Positions 1 through 12,311 of a DNA stretch of 64,000 nt are shown here, in pieces. The stretch lies in NCBI GenBank assembly GCA_027186245.1, contig CP114484.1, positions 7,162,001 through 7,226,000 of the forward strand, in the 5' to 3' direction. The notes below the pieces were generated by a model. The model was not told the DNA's origin. It did no database searches and saw nothing but the letters and a program-made list of their open reading frames with translations. How positions within the stretch are numbered: the first letter of the stretch is position 1; each line of letters opens with the position of its first letter. A program made the translations under genes and the position numbers. The stretch comes from Coriaria nepalensis. Its lineage: Eukaryota; Streptophyta; Magnoliopsida; Cucurbitales; Coriariaceae.

Positions 1-219
1 TATTCCTTGATATACTGTACGAATATTTTCTTCTAACTCTCCCATATTTTCACCCACATTTTCTACGTGCTCCATAGACAATTTATTTTCTAATTGATTT
101 GATGAAGTATTGTTTATAAGAAATTTATTAAGGTCCCTTTTTTGAGATTCAACTATTTTTTCTATTATTCTTTTCTTTTTACGCTTTTCATAACCAGATT
201 TATATTTTCTAGTTGACAT
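1..219 (-). CDS. hAT transposase, N-terminal 73 residues (partial)
   Basis: Open from ATG at 219-217 to the window edge without a stop, 73 codons. It begins MSTRKYKSGYEKRKKKR, a lysine/arginine-rich start found in plant hAT transposases annotated as zinc finger MYM-type protein 1-like or TTF-type proteins. The basic stretch is probably nuclear localisation and DNA binding. The TTF zinc finger, RNase H-like catalytic core and hAT dimerisation domain would lie off the left edge, so activity cannot be judged. No host function is implied. Confidence 0.65.
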   Translation of the reverse strand, partial: MSTRKYKSGYEKRKKKRIIEKIVESQKRDLNKFLINNTSSNQLENKLSMEHVENVGENMGELEENIRTVYQGI

Positions 220-727
220 TCTAATTTCTAAATTCTAATACAAACAAATAAATTACAAAAAATAAATTAAATTAAGATTAAAAATTAGAACGTAGAACCT
301 AATAAATAAGTAGTCTAAAAAGATCTCTAGAGCCTCAATCTAATGATCATCAACAAGTTCACGAATTTCAATAGTTGAAAAGTAATTCTAGTAAAAAAAA
401 TGGTATAAAGAAATTAAGAATGAGAAAAAATAAATATGAGTAAAAAGTTAATTAAATAGTGAAATTTATAGAAAAAACAATTTGCCCGTTATTTTTTTTA
501 CCGTTAATTTTTGCCCGTTTGAGTATGCTGGTTAATTTTTTTCCTATTAAATAGTCGAATAGGTAATACAATATATATAGTAATGATTAGCTGATTACGG
601 AAGTGGAAAAAATATATATATATAATAAATATTTTGGGACCCCAAATAAAAATATTTAGAACTCCAAATAAAAATATTTGGGGCTTTAGGCAGTGGCTTC
701 TCTTGTCTCAAGAGAAAGCCGGCTCTG
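1..727 (-). mobile_element. hAT DNA transposon, 5' end (element runs off the window)
   Basis: The minus-strand end at 718-727 reads CAGAGCCGGC, the typical terminal inverted repeat start of plant hAT elements that encode ZMYM1/TTF-type transposases. Inside it lie AT-rich subterminal sequence (about 220-700) and then the start of a transposase reading frame (219 down to 1). The 8 bases just outside the end (728-735, cttaaaca) would be one copy of the target duplication; the partner lies off the window. The pairing of terminus and transposase start is seen directly. The family assignment rests on recall of the terminus and of the protein N-terminus. Confidence 0.7.
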
Positions 728-735
728 CTTAAACA

Positions 736-1119
736 CATCAGTTTCTTGCCGAATTCCTCCATCAAGGAGAATTGGAACTATTCCCTTAACAACATCAACT
801 ACCTGCCACTCATAATTCAGTTGTACTCCTATTTATAAATTATTATTACCCTTTTATCAAGACATTGCATTTCTACAACTCTTCATTATGATCGAGTAGG
901 TGTAGTTACCTCTTCCAGAACAGAAATAGTGGCCGAAGTATTAGAGGACGATCTGATTCCTCTAATTATGACCAATATATCAGTGATCTTCCATAATTGT
1001 AGCAGTTTGTTTTCCTTGTATATTTATTTTAATATTTGTAATTGTACAGCTACCATGTTTTTTTCTGTCTATAAATGAATATCTCCTCACAATATATTGT
1101 GTGAGGCATTTCCTTTACA
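736..1119 (+). repeat. Probable 5' LTR of copia element 1 (left limit not defined)
   Basis: This stretch directly precedes a primer binding site and ends in CA, as an LTR should. It holds a TATA-like segment (ctataaatga near 1069), suited to an LTR promoter. No 3' LTR remains to compare with, because the element is cut off at about 4992, so the left limit cannot be set. A hAT element abuts it at 727. Confidence 0.45.
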
Positions 1120-1131
1120 TGGTATCAAAGC
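1120..1131 (+). other. Primer binding site of copia element 1
   Basis: tggtatcaaagc follows the CA end of the LTR. It is a one-base variant of the TGGTATCAGAGC site, complementary to the 3' end of initiator tRNA-Met, that primes minus-strand DNA synthesis in plant copia elements. Confidence 0.75.
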
Positions 1132-1168
1132 CAATAGGTCAACCCTTTGCCGGTTCTTTTTTTTTTCC

Positions 1169-4100
1169 ATGGCTGAATCTAACACTTCTCTACTTCCGCT
1201 CAATACAATGGTTCATATGGTGACCATCAAACTCACTCCCACAAATTATCTCTTGTGGAGTCGTCAGTTTTTTCCCCTACTTGAAAGTCGGGATCTTATG
1301 TTTTTTGGATGGGTCTTTGTCTACACCTACTGCTCAAGTCCATGTTGGAAATGATCTTGTTCCTAATCCTGCCTACAACACATGGCACATGCAGGATCGC
1401 ATTTTACTCAACCTTCTATATGCCTCTCTCACTGAGGAATGCATGGTTGAAGTCGTTAATTGCACTACAGCTCGTGATGCTTGGCTGGCCCTTGAAGTTT
1501 CATTCTCTCATAGTTCAAAAACTAGAGAACTCTAACTAAAAGATGAACTTCAGCTGATGCAGGCTCTCGTGGTGGTGTTGAATATGCATGCTCTTATAGA
1601 TCATTATGTGATCAGCTTAGTGCTATTGGCAACCTAGTTGATGACACGGATAAGGTACACTGGTTTCTACGTGGCCTTGGTTCGATTTTTAAATTTTTTC
1701 AACCTCTATGTTGTCGCAGTTGCCGTTGCCCTCTTTTGCCAATATGGTTTTGAAAGCTCTCAGCCATGAGCTTTTTTCTCGGTCAATCTCGACGGATTCT
1801 TCTTTTCAGTTGGCTATGGTTGTCCAACGTGGTTATTCTTCTAGTCGTTTCAAACTAGCCTCTCCCTTATGAGCATCAGGACAATCTAATAAGACCTCTA
1901 CAACCACTTGCCAATGGTGTGGTAAAGAACAACACACTACCAAGAAATGTCATAAACTTGGCAACTATTGAAGAAAGCTAGAGCTGAAGGTTTGATTGAA
2001 GCATTTGCTGCCACCTCCCTTACTAATTCTCAAGATTTGATTGAAGCATTTGTTGCCACCTCCCTTACTGATTCTCAAGATACTGAGTAGTACACATACA
2101 CGAGAGCAACTTCTCACATGACTAATGATGTTATATCTCTTGATAAATCTGTCCCTTACACTGGTAATCAACGGGTCTTTGTGGGTAATGGTCAATCTTT
2201 GCCTATTTCTCACATTGGTTCTATCTCCTCTCTTGTTGCTTCTCATCCATTAAAAATGTCTGATGTTCTTCTCGTTCCTTACATTACTAAAAATCTATTG
2301 TCCATTAGTATGTTAACTCATGAGAACAATTGTTTACTGACATTTTCTTCTTCTGGTTTTACCATACAGGATCTTGCAACAAGAACGGTGATGGGAGTCG
2401 GGCGCTATGCGAAATGGCTCTATATTCTTGATCATGGCCATGCAAGTTTTTTGTCCAATCTTTCTCTATGTAATTCTCGTGCACCTTATGTTATTTGGCT
2501 TGCACGATTAGGACACCCTTCTTTTCGCATTGTTTCTTCTTTGAATAAGCATGGTGTCATCACTTTTTCTGATAAAGGCAATTTTGATTCAAAACTATGT
2601 TTTGGTTGTCAATTAGGAAAAAGTCACCGCTTGCCTTTTCCAAATTTGAATCAACGTTGCTACTTTTTATTTGAACGAATTCAATGCGATTTATGGGGTC
2701 CCTCACCAATTCCCTCTCCATCCGGTTATCGATACTATTGTGTCTTGATAGATGATTTCTCTCGCTTTAATTGGTTCTTCCCTTTAAAGCTTCAGTCCGA
2801 TTTGTTTGACATTTTTGTCCAATTTTACCATTATGTCATTAATCAATTTGACTGTAAAATCAAATCTTTTCAATGTGATGGAGGAATGGAATTCATCAAT
2901 CACCATTTTACTTATTTTCTTCGTAAGTGTGGTATTGTGCAACGTATAGCTTGTCCTTATACCCCTAATCAGAAGGTATTGCGGAGAGAAAACATCACCA
3001 CATCACAGAAACCAGTCTCACTATAATGTTTCATTCGCATGTACCTCTTCATCTTTGGGTTGAGTCCTTCTCCACGGCATGCTATCTCATCAACCGACTC
3101 CCATCATCTGTTCTTGATGGCAAGACTCCTCATGAAATTTTATATGGTAAAATTCGTTCTTATTCTTTGCTTCCTACATTTGGTTGTCATTGTTTTCCCT
3201 TTCTTCGTGATTATATGCCCAATAAATTATCACCTCGCTCCACTCATTGTGTTTGTATTGGCTATAGTTTTCTTCATAAGGGTTTTCATTGCTTGGATAA
3301 GAAAACTAACCAGGTCTATGTGTCTCGCCATGTTCAATTTTTTTAGAATTATTTTCGTTATGCTACCTCCACTATTCCTTCTTCGGTTGGCACTCATTAT
3401 GTCACTTTTACTGACAATTGTGAAAATTTTCTTCCTAGTGACAGTTTTTTCCCCATAGGTGTGACTCCCGCTTCTAGTTTAGTTTCCACTCCTTGTGTTC
3501 CTTGTGTTTCTTGTGCTGACTCAAGTCCCATTGTCATGCCTCATATCCCACTCTCTCAGCCTTCTTCGCCTGAACTAGCCTTGGACGTCCCTCCACTTGT
3601 CTCTTCTTCCGCTGTCCAACCGTCTACCTCTACTCACCCCATGATCACCCGTGCTCAGAATGGTATTGTTAAGCCTCGCATTATTCGTTCGTTATGTGCT
3701 TTCACTGCTCCTCCGTGGTTTCAGGTACATATTGCGGTTAAAGAGCCTCGTGGTTTTAAGTCAGCTGTCAAGCATCTAGCATGGCTCTTGGCAATGGATA
3801 ATGAAATTACTGCTCTCAAGCACAATAACACATGGCGATTGGTTCCTCGTCTAGCTGATCATAATGTTGTAAGTTGTAGATGGATTTTTTAGACTAAGCT
3901 TCATGCCAGTGGATCCATTGAGCATCACAAAGCTCGTCTGGTGGCGCAAGGTTTTTCTCAAAAGCATGGCATTGATTTTGAAGAAAATTTTAGTCCCGTT
4001 GTTCGATTTGCTTATGTTCGCATTATTTTGTCCCTTACGGCTATGAATAATTGGCCTTTACAACAACTTGACGTAAAAAATACCTTCCTTCATGGGTTTC

Positions 4101-4992
4101 TCTATGAGGAAGTCTATATAGAGCAACCCCCAGGCTACATTGATCTGTAATTCCTAACTCATGTCTGTCGCTTACAATGTGCTCTTTATGGCCTTAAACC
4201 TCGAGTATGGTTTCAGCGTTTCAGCCAATTTTTGATTAGGATTGGGTTTATTTATAGTCGTGCTGATTCCTCTCTCTTTGTCATAGTCCTCATGTTGTTA
4301 TTTATCTTCTCCTATATATTGATGATATGGTAATAACGGGAATCAATTCTTCTATGCTGCATTCTCTCATTGATCGGCTGGCAAAAGAATTTTCCATGAA
4401 GGATCTTGGTGATTTACACTATTTTTTAGGGATTGAAGTTGTTAGAAATGACAAGGGTCTTTTTCTCAGCCAAGCTAAATATGCACTTGATCTATTGACT
4501 CGAGTAGAAATGGTGGACTGCAAGCCTATCTCAACTCATTTTTTAGTGGGATCTCATCTAACCGATTATGGTTCTTCTTATCATGATGCTACACATTTTC
4601 GTTCTCTCACTAGTGCTTCACAATATTTGACTCTTACGCGGCCAGATTTATCATACATTGTTAACTCTATATGTCAATATATGCATGCTCCCACTATTGA
4701 TCATTTTAGAGCCTTGAAGTGTATTTTTCGCTATGTCAAAGTAACATACCATTATGGCCTGCAACTCTCACGGGATTCCTCTCAAACTTTGCTTGGCTAT
4801 TCGGATGCCGATTAGGCCGGCTGTCCCGTCACTCGACGTTCAACAACTGGATTTGCTATTTTTCTTGGCCACAACTTAATTTCATGGTGCTTTAAAAAGC
4901 AAACTACCGTTGCCCACTCTAGTGCTGAGGCAGAGTACCGTGCTCTTGCCTCTGTTGCTACGAAACTCTCATGGACACTTCAACTTCTTTGA
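1169..4992 (+). pseudogene. Ty1/copia gag-pol polyprotein (degenerate), element 1
   Basis: Copia order is readable in three frames. The gag start at 1169 (MAESNTSLLPLN) shifts frame near 1300 and continues as a UBN2-type gag (LVPNPAYNTWHMQDR). A CX2CX4HX4C zinc knuckle (CQWCGKEQHTTKKC) lies near 1915-1955. A GAG-pre-integrase part (LGHPSF, CFGCQLGK) and an integrase core with CDLWGP and DGG.EF lie at 2500-3000. Reverse transcriptase motifs follow at 3890-4350 ([16 protein letters not shown]), and RNase H (SSAEAEYRALASV) ends at about 4990. Frameshifts near 1300, 3000 and 4150 and stops (for example at 3890 and 4813) make it non-functional. A 45-bp in-frame duplication (15 aa) lies at 1992-2081. 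The element stops abruptly where minus-strand LTR sequence begins. Confidence 0.85.
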
Positions 4993-5177
4993 GTGCGAGT
5001 CATGATCAGATCTCAACCGTTATTTATTATATAAATACTTATTATTAGCAATCATTTATAAAGGCGTTGAGAACTTTCCCCCTTTCTAATGTGGGATGCA
5101 TTTAATTGCATTTATAAAGCATTTTTTGGTCTTGAGTGTTTAACTCATTTCACTTTAACTAATTGAAATGTCCAACA
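4993..5177 (-). repeat. 3' LTR start of copia element 2 (truncated), with polypurine tract
   Basis: On the minus strand AGTAGGGGAT (polypurine tract, 5178-5187) is followed by TGTTGGACAT, a standard copia LTR start. LTR sequence runs down to about 4993, where it meets element 1 in RNase H. A 185-bp LTR is short, so it is probably truncated at the junction. Confidence 0.6.
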
Positions 5178-5899
5178 ATCCCCTACTGGTTAAAGGGTAA
5201 ATGAAAATTAACCTATTAGAATTTTAAGACGATGTATATGTATAAAATAAAATATCTTTTGATTTGAACTTTACTTTTAAGTGTCACAATATTTTATCGA
5301 AATCCCAGGTACCTTAAAGTTTTGAACTAGTTATTTCTATATGACAAAACTGGTGATATCACGAATACATAGACACTCATAATGAATATATTTCACTTAT
5401 ATCTCGCTTAGCACTATTATGGCCTTGTGCTCATCCTGTTCATGAACTTTCTTAAGAAAAACTTTAATTCTTATGAGAGGCGGCACCACCTCTAATTTCG
5501 TATAGGTGAAGTTCTTTCAGTATCTTTGTTACATTTAAGATACTTGTCACTCCTAGACTAAACTTCATTAAAAGTTTGACAAACTCAACTCTCGACCGTA
5601 ATAACTAATAATATACATCTCAGATAGGGCTCTATCGGTTTAGTGCTTAAATACTAGCTACTTATCAATAATTTGTTTTTATCCTTTGAACTTAGTACTA
5701 GTCATTTCCTAGTATTAAGTTAGGTTGCTATCATTGGTGAATCTCTTAACTCAAGAGTTTCAGTCCTATCGTTCTAGATATAGACTTTACCAATTCTCTT
5801 AAAAGAGATTTTGGTAAAAGGATTTGTCAAGTTTTCACTTGATCACATATATGTGATGACAATAATTCCACTTTGAATTAATTGTCTCACATAATCATG

Positions 5900-6990
5900 T
5901 CAAAGACTAATATGTCTTGACTTCCCATTATACACTCCGTTGTATGCTCTGGATAAGGTGGCTTGACTATCACAATATATAGATATAACATATACTTGTT
6001 TTGAAGTAAATGGAATATCTAAAAGAAGATCTCTTAGCCACTCAGCCTCTTTCCTAGTTGCTACTAAAGCAATAAACTCAGACTCCATGGTTGAGTAGGT
6101 GATGCATATTTGTTTCTTGGAACTCAAAGAAATAGCACCACCTCCAAGTGTGAATACCCAACTTGTATTAGATTTGTTATCTCCTACACTTAATAACCAG
6201 CTTGCATCTATATATCCTTCAAGAATAGCTGGGAACTTTAAATAGTGGAGACATAGTTCATTTTTTCTCTTAAGATAACCAAGAACTCTACCAATTGCCT
6301 TCTAATGCTCAAAGCTCAGATTGCTAGTAAACTTACTTAGTTTACTAACTGCAAATGCTATGTCCGCTATTATGCATTGTGCAGTATACATGAGACTTCC
6401 TATAACACTTGTATATTCAAGTTAAGCCACTACTCTTCCCTTGTTCTCAACAAGGTTTATACTTGAATCAAATAGAATGTTTGCCTCCTTGATCTTTAGA
6501 TGGCTAAACTTATTAAGTACTTTCTCAATGTAATGAGATTGACTTAAAATATATCCCTCACAATTTTGTTTCACCTAGATACCTAAACTGGTATCCACTT
6601 GTAAAAGATATTTCATCTTGAATGTGGAGGACATAAACCTCTTCATTTCTATTACACCCTTCATGTCATCACTCAGGATTAACATGTCATCGATATAAAG
6701 ACAAACAATTATGATATAGCTATAAAAAAATTTTGAGTATATGTATTTATCAGCATTGTTATGTCTAAATCCATTCAAAAGAATGACGATGTCAAACTTT
6801 TCATTCCATTGTTTTGGTGCTTGCTTCAAACTATATAATGATTTGACTAGTTTGCACACTTTATATTCATTTCTTGATAGAATAAAACCTTCAGTTTATT
6901 CCATATAGACCACCTCATTGAGATTACCATTTAAGAATGTAGTTTTAACATCCATTGATGAATATAAAGATTATGGATTAAAACTAAGGC
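5900..6990 (-). pseudogene. Ty1/copia reverse transcriptase and RNase H relic, element 2
   Basis: Minus-strand fragments in copia order. RT starts at MDVKTTFLNGN (about 6955) and continues through KSLYSLKQAPKQW and the catalytic CLYIDDMLILS (about 6700-6680). RNase H carries STMESEFIALVA and IYCDSQATLS (about 6100-5950). Stops and frameshifts separate the pieces. Upstream it joins gag-like sequence directly (see 7015-7330), so protease, integrase and early RT have been lost. Confidence 0.8.
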
Positions 6991-7014
6991 AAAAGATATC
7001 TCATAGCTCTCGTT

Positions 7015-7330
7015 TTGAGTATATTTACCATAAAAAAAAATTTAAGATTAACTGATAATCTCATAAGCATGGAACTTTTCATAATACTTTTGGAGCTCGT
7101 TACTCATAGATGCAAGAATAATGCACCTTGTTATCTTGTTCCAATCACTTGTTCCATGCGGCTATTGTTTCGAGATGTAATCCCTCAGGTAGGATAACCA
7201 TGACTTGTTGATTCAACACATTAGACAAATGTTCATACCTGAGAACAATTTTTAGGTTCTATACCAGTCTCTAAAATTGGTTCCAACCATTTTATTTTGT
7301 TCAAGAATCAATTTCAATTTTTTAGGCATT
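7015..7330 (-). pseudogene. Copia gag fragment, element 2
   Basis: Minus-strand reading gives a degenerate gag start near 7329, then NFRDWYR, a segment like YEHLSNVLNQ, and LPEGLHLETIAAWNK broken by stops. This is the usual UBN2/gag N-terminal pattern of plant copia elements. It runs in the same direction as the RT relic at 5900-6990 and lies within about 30 bp of it, so an internal deletion joined gag to RT. Confidence 0.6.
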
Positions 7331-7779
7331 GCAAATTACAAAACGCACAAAAATAAAACACAACATAAGCAAATATGTAGAAAATACTAGCTACCAAAAT
7401 TTTCGATATCTCCCACTATTTTATTTCGAATATATTCACCTCCTTAATATAAAATGAGAAAAAGATTTTTCTTCTTGGGAAAAGGATCCAATCACCAACT
7501 CCTACGTGTCTGTGGCCATTCATCATAAAATGAAATGTAGTAAATACCTTTACAATTACATCTCATATAATTCCTTTATCTTACCTCTAAGCAAATTTAA
7601 TCCCATGTTCGCGGAAATTTATATTTCCTTACTTTAGCTTAACCCAAACATTATTGGGAAATGTTAAGCGTTAAACCAGGACGTGCGTGTGTGCAAGTCC
7701 ACATCCAGAATGATAACATTACTTAGTTACGCATCTTATGCAATAATAATATATATGCATACTTACACAAATATAAGTC
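7331..7779. other. Non-coding stretch with a direct-repeat partner at 10140-10310
   Basis: No gene seen. Sequence around 7530-7700 (caattacatctcat, then tatcttacctct, then a cttaacccaaaca block) recurs in diverged form at 10140-10310 in the same orientation. It probably belongs to the untranslated part of element 2 or to nested copies of that family. Confidence 0.45.
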
Positions 7780-10125
7780 CCAACATGTCCATGGCTTTCC
7801 TATATCCATGCAAACATCACATATATTATAATGTTGGAAAGTTGGTCATGAAATAATTTCACAAATAATTTCAACTCAATATAATCAAGGAAAAGATTTC
7901 ACTAAACAGTCTCATCATAACAAACATATATATACTAATATATATATATATATTAAGCTCTATCTCATAGTATTTAAACATGATATGATAACATATTTAA
8001 CAGCAAAGATATATGCATATATCATGATACATGTACATTTTATCGCCGTAGTAGCCCGCGGGGAGCCACCACCGAGAAAGCACTACCAATCAGGTGTCTG
8101 ATTATTGATCCATTTGTTGGTTTGCTTTGCAATTGTATGATCTACCTATTCTCGATCCAACAATTGGAACCCTATATATGGCAAATTTCATACCACTTCA
8201 CAGTAGGATGTAAATGGGTTGGAAATGGATGCATGCATAAAATAGAATAAACGCATCAGAGAAAATATTTAAAAGTTTAATTAGATCATATCCTCGCATG
8301 TACAGTTTATATCCAGGCCGACCATATAGTAATTATATCACATATAATTTATTTTATAGAAAGCACAGTAAATCCCATCAATATTAAATTAAGGTTTAGG
8401 GAAAATGAATACATATTTTGATTTACAGAACCTTTCTTGAATAAGATGGGGATGAGCCAACTATTCGCCCTCCAACCATTATCCACACAATTTTTTTCGC
8501 ACGGTTAACTTTCTACTTAAGGTTTTCAACTCATGAAATAATAAGTTCAGGGAAAAAAATGGAAAAGACTCTCTTTTCTCTCTAGGGATTGTGGTCAAGG
8601 CTTATGTGAGCACTTCTTCATTTTGGCCACCATATATGCCTTGTATTTATAGGCAAAAGCTAGGTCATACTTTATTAATCTCATTAGTAATCTAAATTGC
8701 CTTAAAATATGAAAGTGGGATGAGCTAAAAGCCCATTCAATGGCTGGCCAACCATGAGTTGTTTTCTCAACCATTGATTAATTTTTTTGACCCATGAAAA
8801 TCCAATTAATAATCCGGCCCATTAACCCTTTAATGTTCGATTATTAATTATAAATCTTTAAGACTTTTAGGACCTTTTTATACTTAAATAAAAGTTCCTA
8901 TGTAACATTAATTTCAAATTAATTCGAAGCATGGTTAGTTGTGCTTGTACAGCTGCATGCAATTAAATTAACCATTTTGCCCTTATAGTCAAACTATAGT
9001 TCAAATTACTATTTTACCCCTAAAATGAGCTTGACTCTTTTTTCCTTTTTCTTTGATGAGAATTTAACTGAGTTATTACAAACCTTACGTGTGTGGTACG
9101 GTTAGGTTTTAGATCAGCGCGTAGGATAATTTCATAAACACCTTTAGGATTTTATTAAATTCGTTTAATTTAAAATATTTTTTTAAATTAAACAATTAAC
9201 TTAATAATCTCATGATTAAATAACTTTAAACTTCCAAGTCAAGATTGACTTCTAGCAAAGTGTTAAAACTACTTTGGAGATGAGAAGTACCATTTTATGA
9301 AAAAACCTATTTGTAAGCATCATATACTTATAATAACAATCTTTCCACCTCACCAATATCTCAATTTTTTCTAAGGTATAGTTTAACTGTTAAAAATAGA
9401 CAAATCATATGGACCATCATACTTTTATTGAATATCGATAATGGATTTACAAACACTTCTTTCAAACCATACTACTTTGCAAATATTCATTGTTCAATAA
9501 AATATATAATCCATATGACCTTATTCCAAATATATAAGCGATGAATTCCCTCTTGACCACTCACAATATTTCTTGCACAACACTTCATACTCAAGGGTTC
9601 GCCCTGTGAACTCACCCATGACAAAGGCTAATAGGAATGATCATATAAAAATTAGTCACTAGATAATTCTCACTAATAGTCAGTATTAATTACCATTGAG
9701 AATTATCTAAGTATCACGTTCAACACTTTTAGTCTCTACTAAGCGTCCACGTAATCATCATGGTGTTCTACTAGCACCACTGACTGTGAGATCAACCACC
9801 CTAACAATTAGGTATACACATTATGATTATTTATCCATTCTCGGGATCTTATGAAAATGAACCGTTAATATCTTAAGAGGTTTTAGTGACTTGAGTATCT
9901 ACTTACATGATCTCTATCATGATCTCCAGCGTGCATAACTCAAGATAATGGACTTTATCATGATATGCATGTATAGAACATATAATATTAATCCAAACAA
10001 AATTAATAAACATGATAAATAGTAATTGGCCTTCATTAATGATTATAAATAATGTTTTACTAATATCTACATATAGATAATATCATATAAAATATTTTTC
10101 CTATAGGATAAAAACCCAATCGGCT
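7780..10125 (-). repeat. Long copia-type LTR sequence (minus orientation)
   Basis: AT-rich non-coding sequence with no long ORF. Blocks of it recur in this window in the same orientation: 8350-8950 resembles 51400-52117, and 9630-9990 resembles 23080-23460 and 23700-24060 (shared short blocks such as accattgagaatta, gatcaacca and catgatctc). The right limit near 10125 carries the block tcctataggataaaaaccc, which on the minus strand looks like an LTR start. The exact limits are uncertain. Confidence 0.45.
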
Positions 10126-10757
10126 TGACAAACATATACTTTCAATTATAATAAGCATGCAAAGTAGCAAATGCATTTGCAATTACATCTCATGTAATTT
10201 TTTTATCTTGCCTCTATAAAACATAATCTCATAGGTCCATAGGTAATTATGTTATCTTATTAAGCTTAGTCCAAACATTCTTATGGAACATAATATATTA
10301 AACTAGCTCGTGCCGAAGGAAATGGAGATGAAGAACTCTAATGTAAGGGAGTAATGACTATCGGGCACTTAGGCGAAGAGGAAGAGAACCCTAAAGACCA
10401 AAATTTCCCCCCAAATAAGTGCAAACACTGCGTTTCAATTAATGAAAGGAAATCGATTTGTAATTCTATTTTGCCAAACAAGAATAGCATACAATTAGAG
10501 TTTTTCATAAACCAAACAAGAAATAACATTTAAAAATAACTAAATAAGAGTTTTTCATATCATTGAACCAAACAAGAAATGACATTTAAAAATCGCTAAA
10601 CATGTCTAAGAGTTTTTCATACCGTTGAACCAAACAAGAGACGACATTTAAAAACCAATAAATATGTCTGACACGCAGATAAAATCTGACACAAAAAATT
10701 GAAATCCAAATATCCATTTTTGAATACCGTTCTCAAGCATGTTCTAACTAAAACAGA
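10126..10757. other. Intergenic, repeat-like, no gene seen
   Basis: 10140-10310 is a diverged direct repeat of 7530-7700. 10500-10660 holds three imperfect copies of a unit with gagtttttcat and accaaacaag, spaced about 60-80 bp. No coding sequence is supported. Confidence 0.4.
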
Positions 10758-11603
10758 GGGAGAAATTAGGATAAATTTTTTATATTTTAAAATAATTTTA
10801 ATAAACGTCTTAAATTTTCATAATTATATCATAATTTAAAATTTTAATTATATAAAACTCTCCAATTTAATATAAAATGATTTAAAACTGTAAAACTTAT
10901 TCCAAATTAATATTTTCTCTTAATTTCAAAATTTTAGTTCTTACTCTTTTGATACATTTATTTTTTAAATCAATTTCTCATCTCTATATCCTTTTACCAC
11001 CAACTCTATCCACACATTCGCCACTGCCTATCATTTCAAAAGTATTCCAAAATTTTAAATTTGATGAATTAAAAATGTTAAATTCATATTTAAATTGATT
11101 TTGAATGTTACAAATCAATTTTCTCGAGCCTCGTCAAATATTAAGTAAAAGAGAAATTTTATGGCAAAGAAGGATGGAAGAGGTGAAGAATGAGAAAATC
11201 AACTTTTTTTATTTTGATGGAGGAGAATGGATGTTGAAAATATAAAAGTAAAAAATTTTAATTTATAAAATTTAAAAATAAGATTTAAAAATAAATATAA
11301 AACTTTAATTTATTAAACTTAAAATTTTAGAATATTTCTAGCAAAAATAGTCTTTGGAAATAATGACGAAGTGATAGGTGGAGATAGCAGAAAAAGGTGT
11401 GTAAAGATAAAAGTTTGAGTTAAAAATAAATAGATCAAAAGCACTAAAATCTCAAAAGCGATAAGTTTGGGGTTGAGAAATGAAACATTAATTTATTTTA
11501 AATTTTTAAGTTTTCAAATTATTTTCTATGAAATCAGAGGTTCTCTATAATTTAAATCTCAAATTAAGATGTTCTTTATAATTAATTAATCCAAATTTCC
11601 CCC
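10758..11603. mobile_element. Foldback (long inverted repeat) element A
   Basis: The left arm begins gggagaaattagg (10758). The right arm, read on the opposite strand from 11603, begins gggggaaatttgg. The arms stay similar, with indels, for roughly 300 bp each: both then pass through blocks on the theme of acatttatttttt, tttaccaccaactc/tatctccacc and cacacattcgcc/cacacctttttc. It has no ORF. The structure suits a non-autonomous DNA transposon with long terminal inverted repeats. No clear target duplication was found. Confidence 0.5.
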
Positions 11604-12311
11604 AGAAAATAAAAATAAAAATAAATAAATATATATATATAATATCAACTTCACCTTCCAATATAACAAATCAATAATCCACACAATTTACTTTAGACAG
11701 CTTTTTCTCCGACATTTTGAGATCAGCAGAGCAGGGAGGCAAATTCCGGGTATTACCAGAGACCAAGGAGTGTTAAGGAATGGACTCATCACTACACCTC
11801 AATGGAATAAAAGGGTTTAAATATGATATTTAAGCTCAAAATGTGCCTTCGCACTTAACCTCTATATGGTCTAAGCTAATCTCCAATTGAATTTGATAGG
11901 AATAGTAAAACTGTACTTCAATATGAGATACATTAAAGACACTGGAATTGAAAGTTTGAAGCTAGTTTTGTACTGGGAAAAACTGCTTAGGATAATACCA
12001 CTAACTGTAGAATGCAAAATAACTGTACACAGATTTTCCTGATTCCTAACATTTTCTGGATAACTATTTTTGCACGAACCAATCATCGAAGTAATCCAGT
12101 CTTACTAGCATTAAATTCCAAAAGATGCTGATCTAAATCAATTATACACTCTCAGCTTAATATATCATTACTCATTTACTACCATTCTTTTGTTCAAATG
12201 GAAGTGCAAGTCATTTGTTCAATTAAAGCAGTATGCAATGAAGCAAATGGCTAGCCTAACCGCCAAAAAGAGTTGTACAAGACCTCAAGTTCTGCATCGA
12301 GGAATTCCAGG
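11604..12311. other. Intergenic / 3' flank of the NDPK gene
   Basis: Holds the 3' flank of the NDPK gene on the minus strand. Its 3'UTR should start at 12311 and run leftward. Short ORFs here show no family motif. Nothing else is recognised. Confidence 0.4.
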
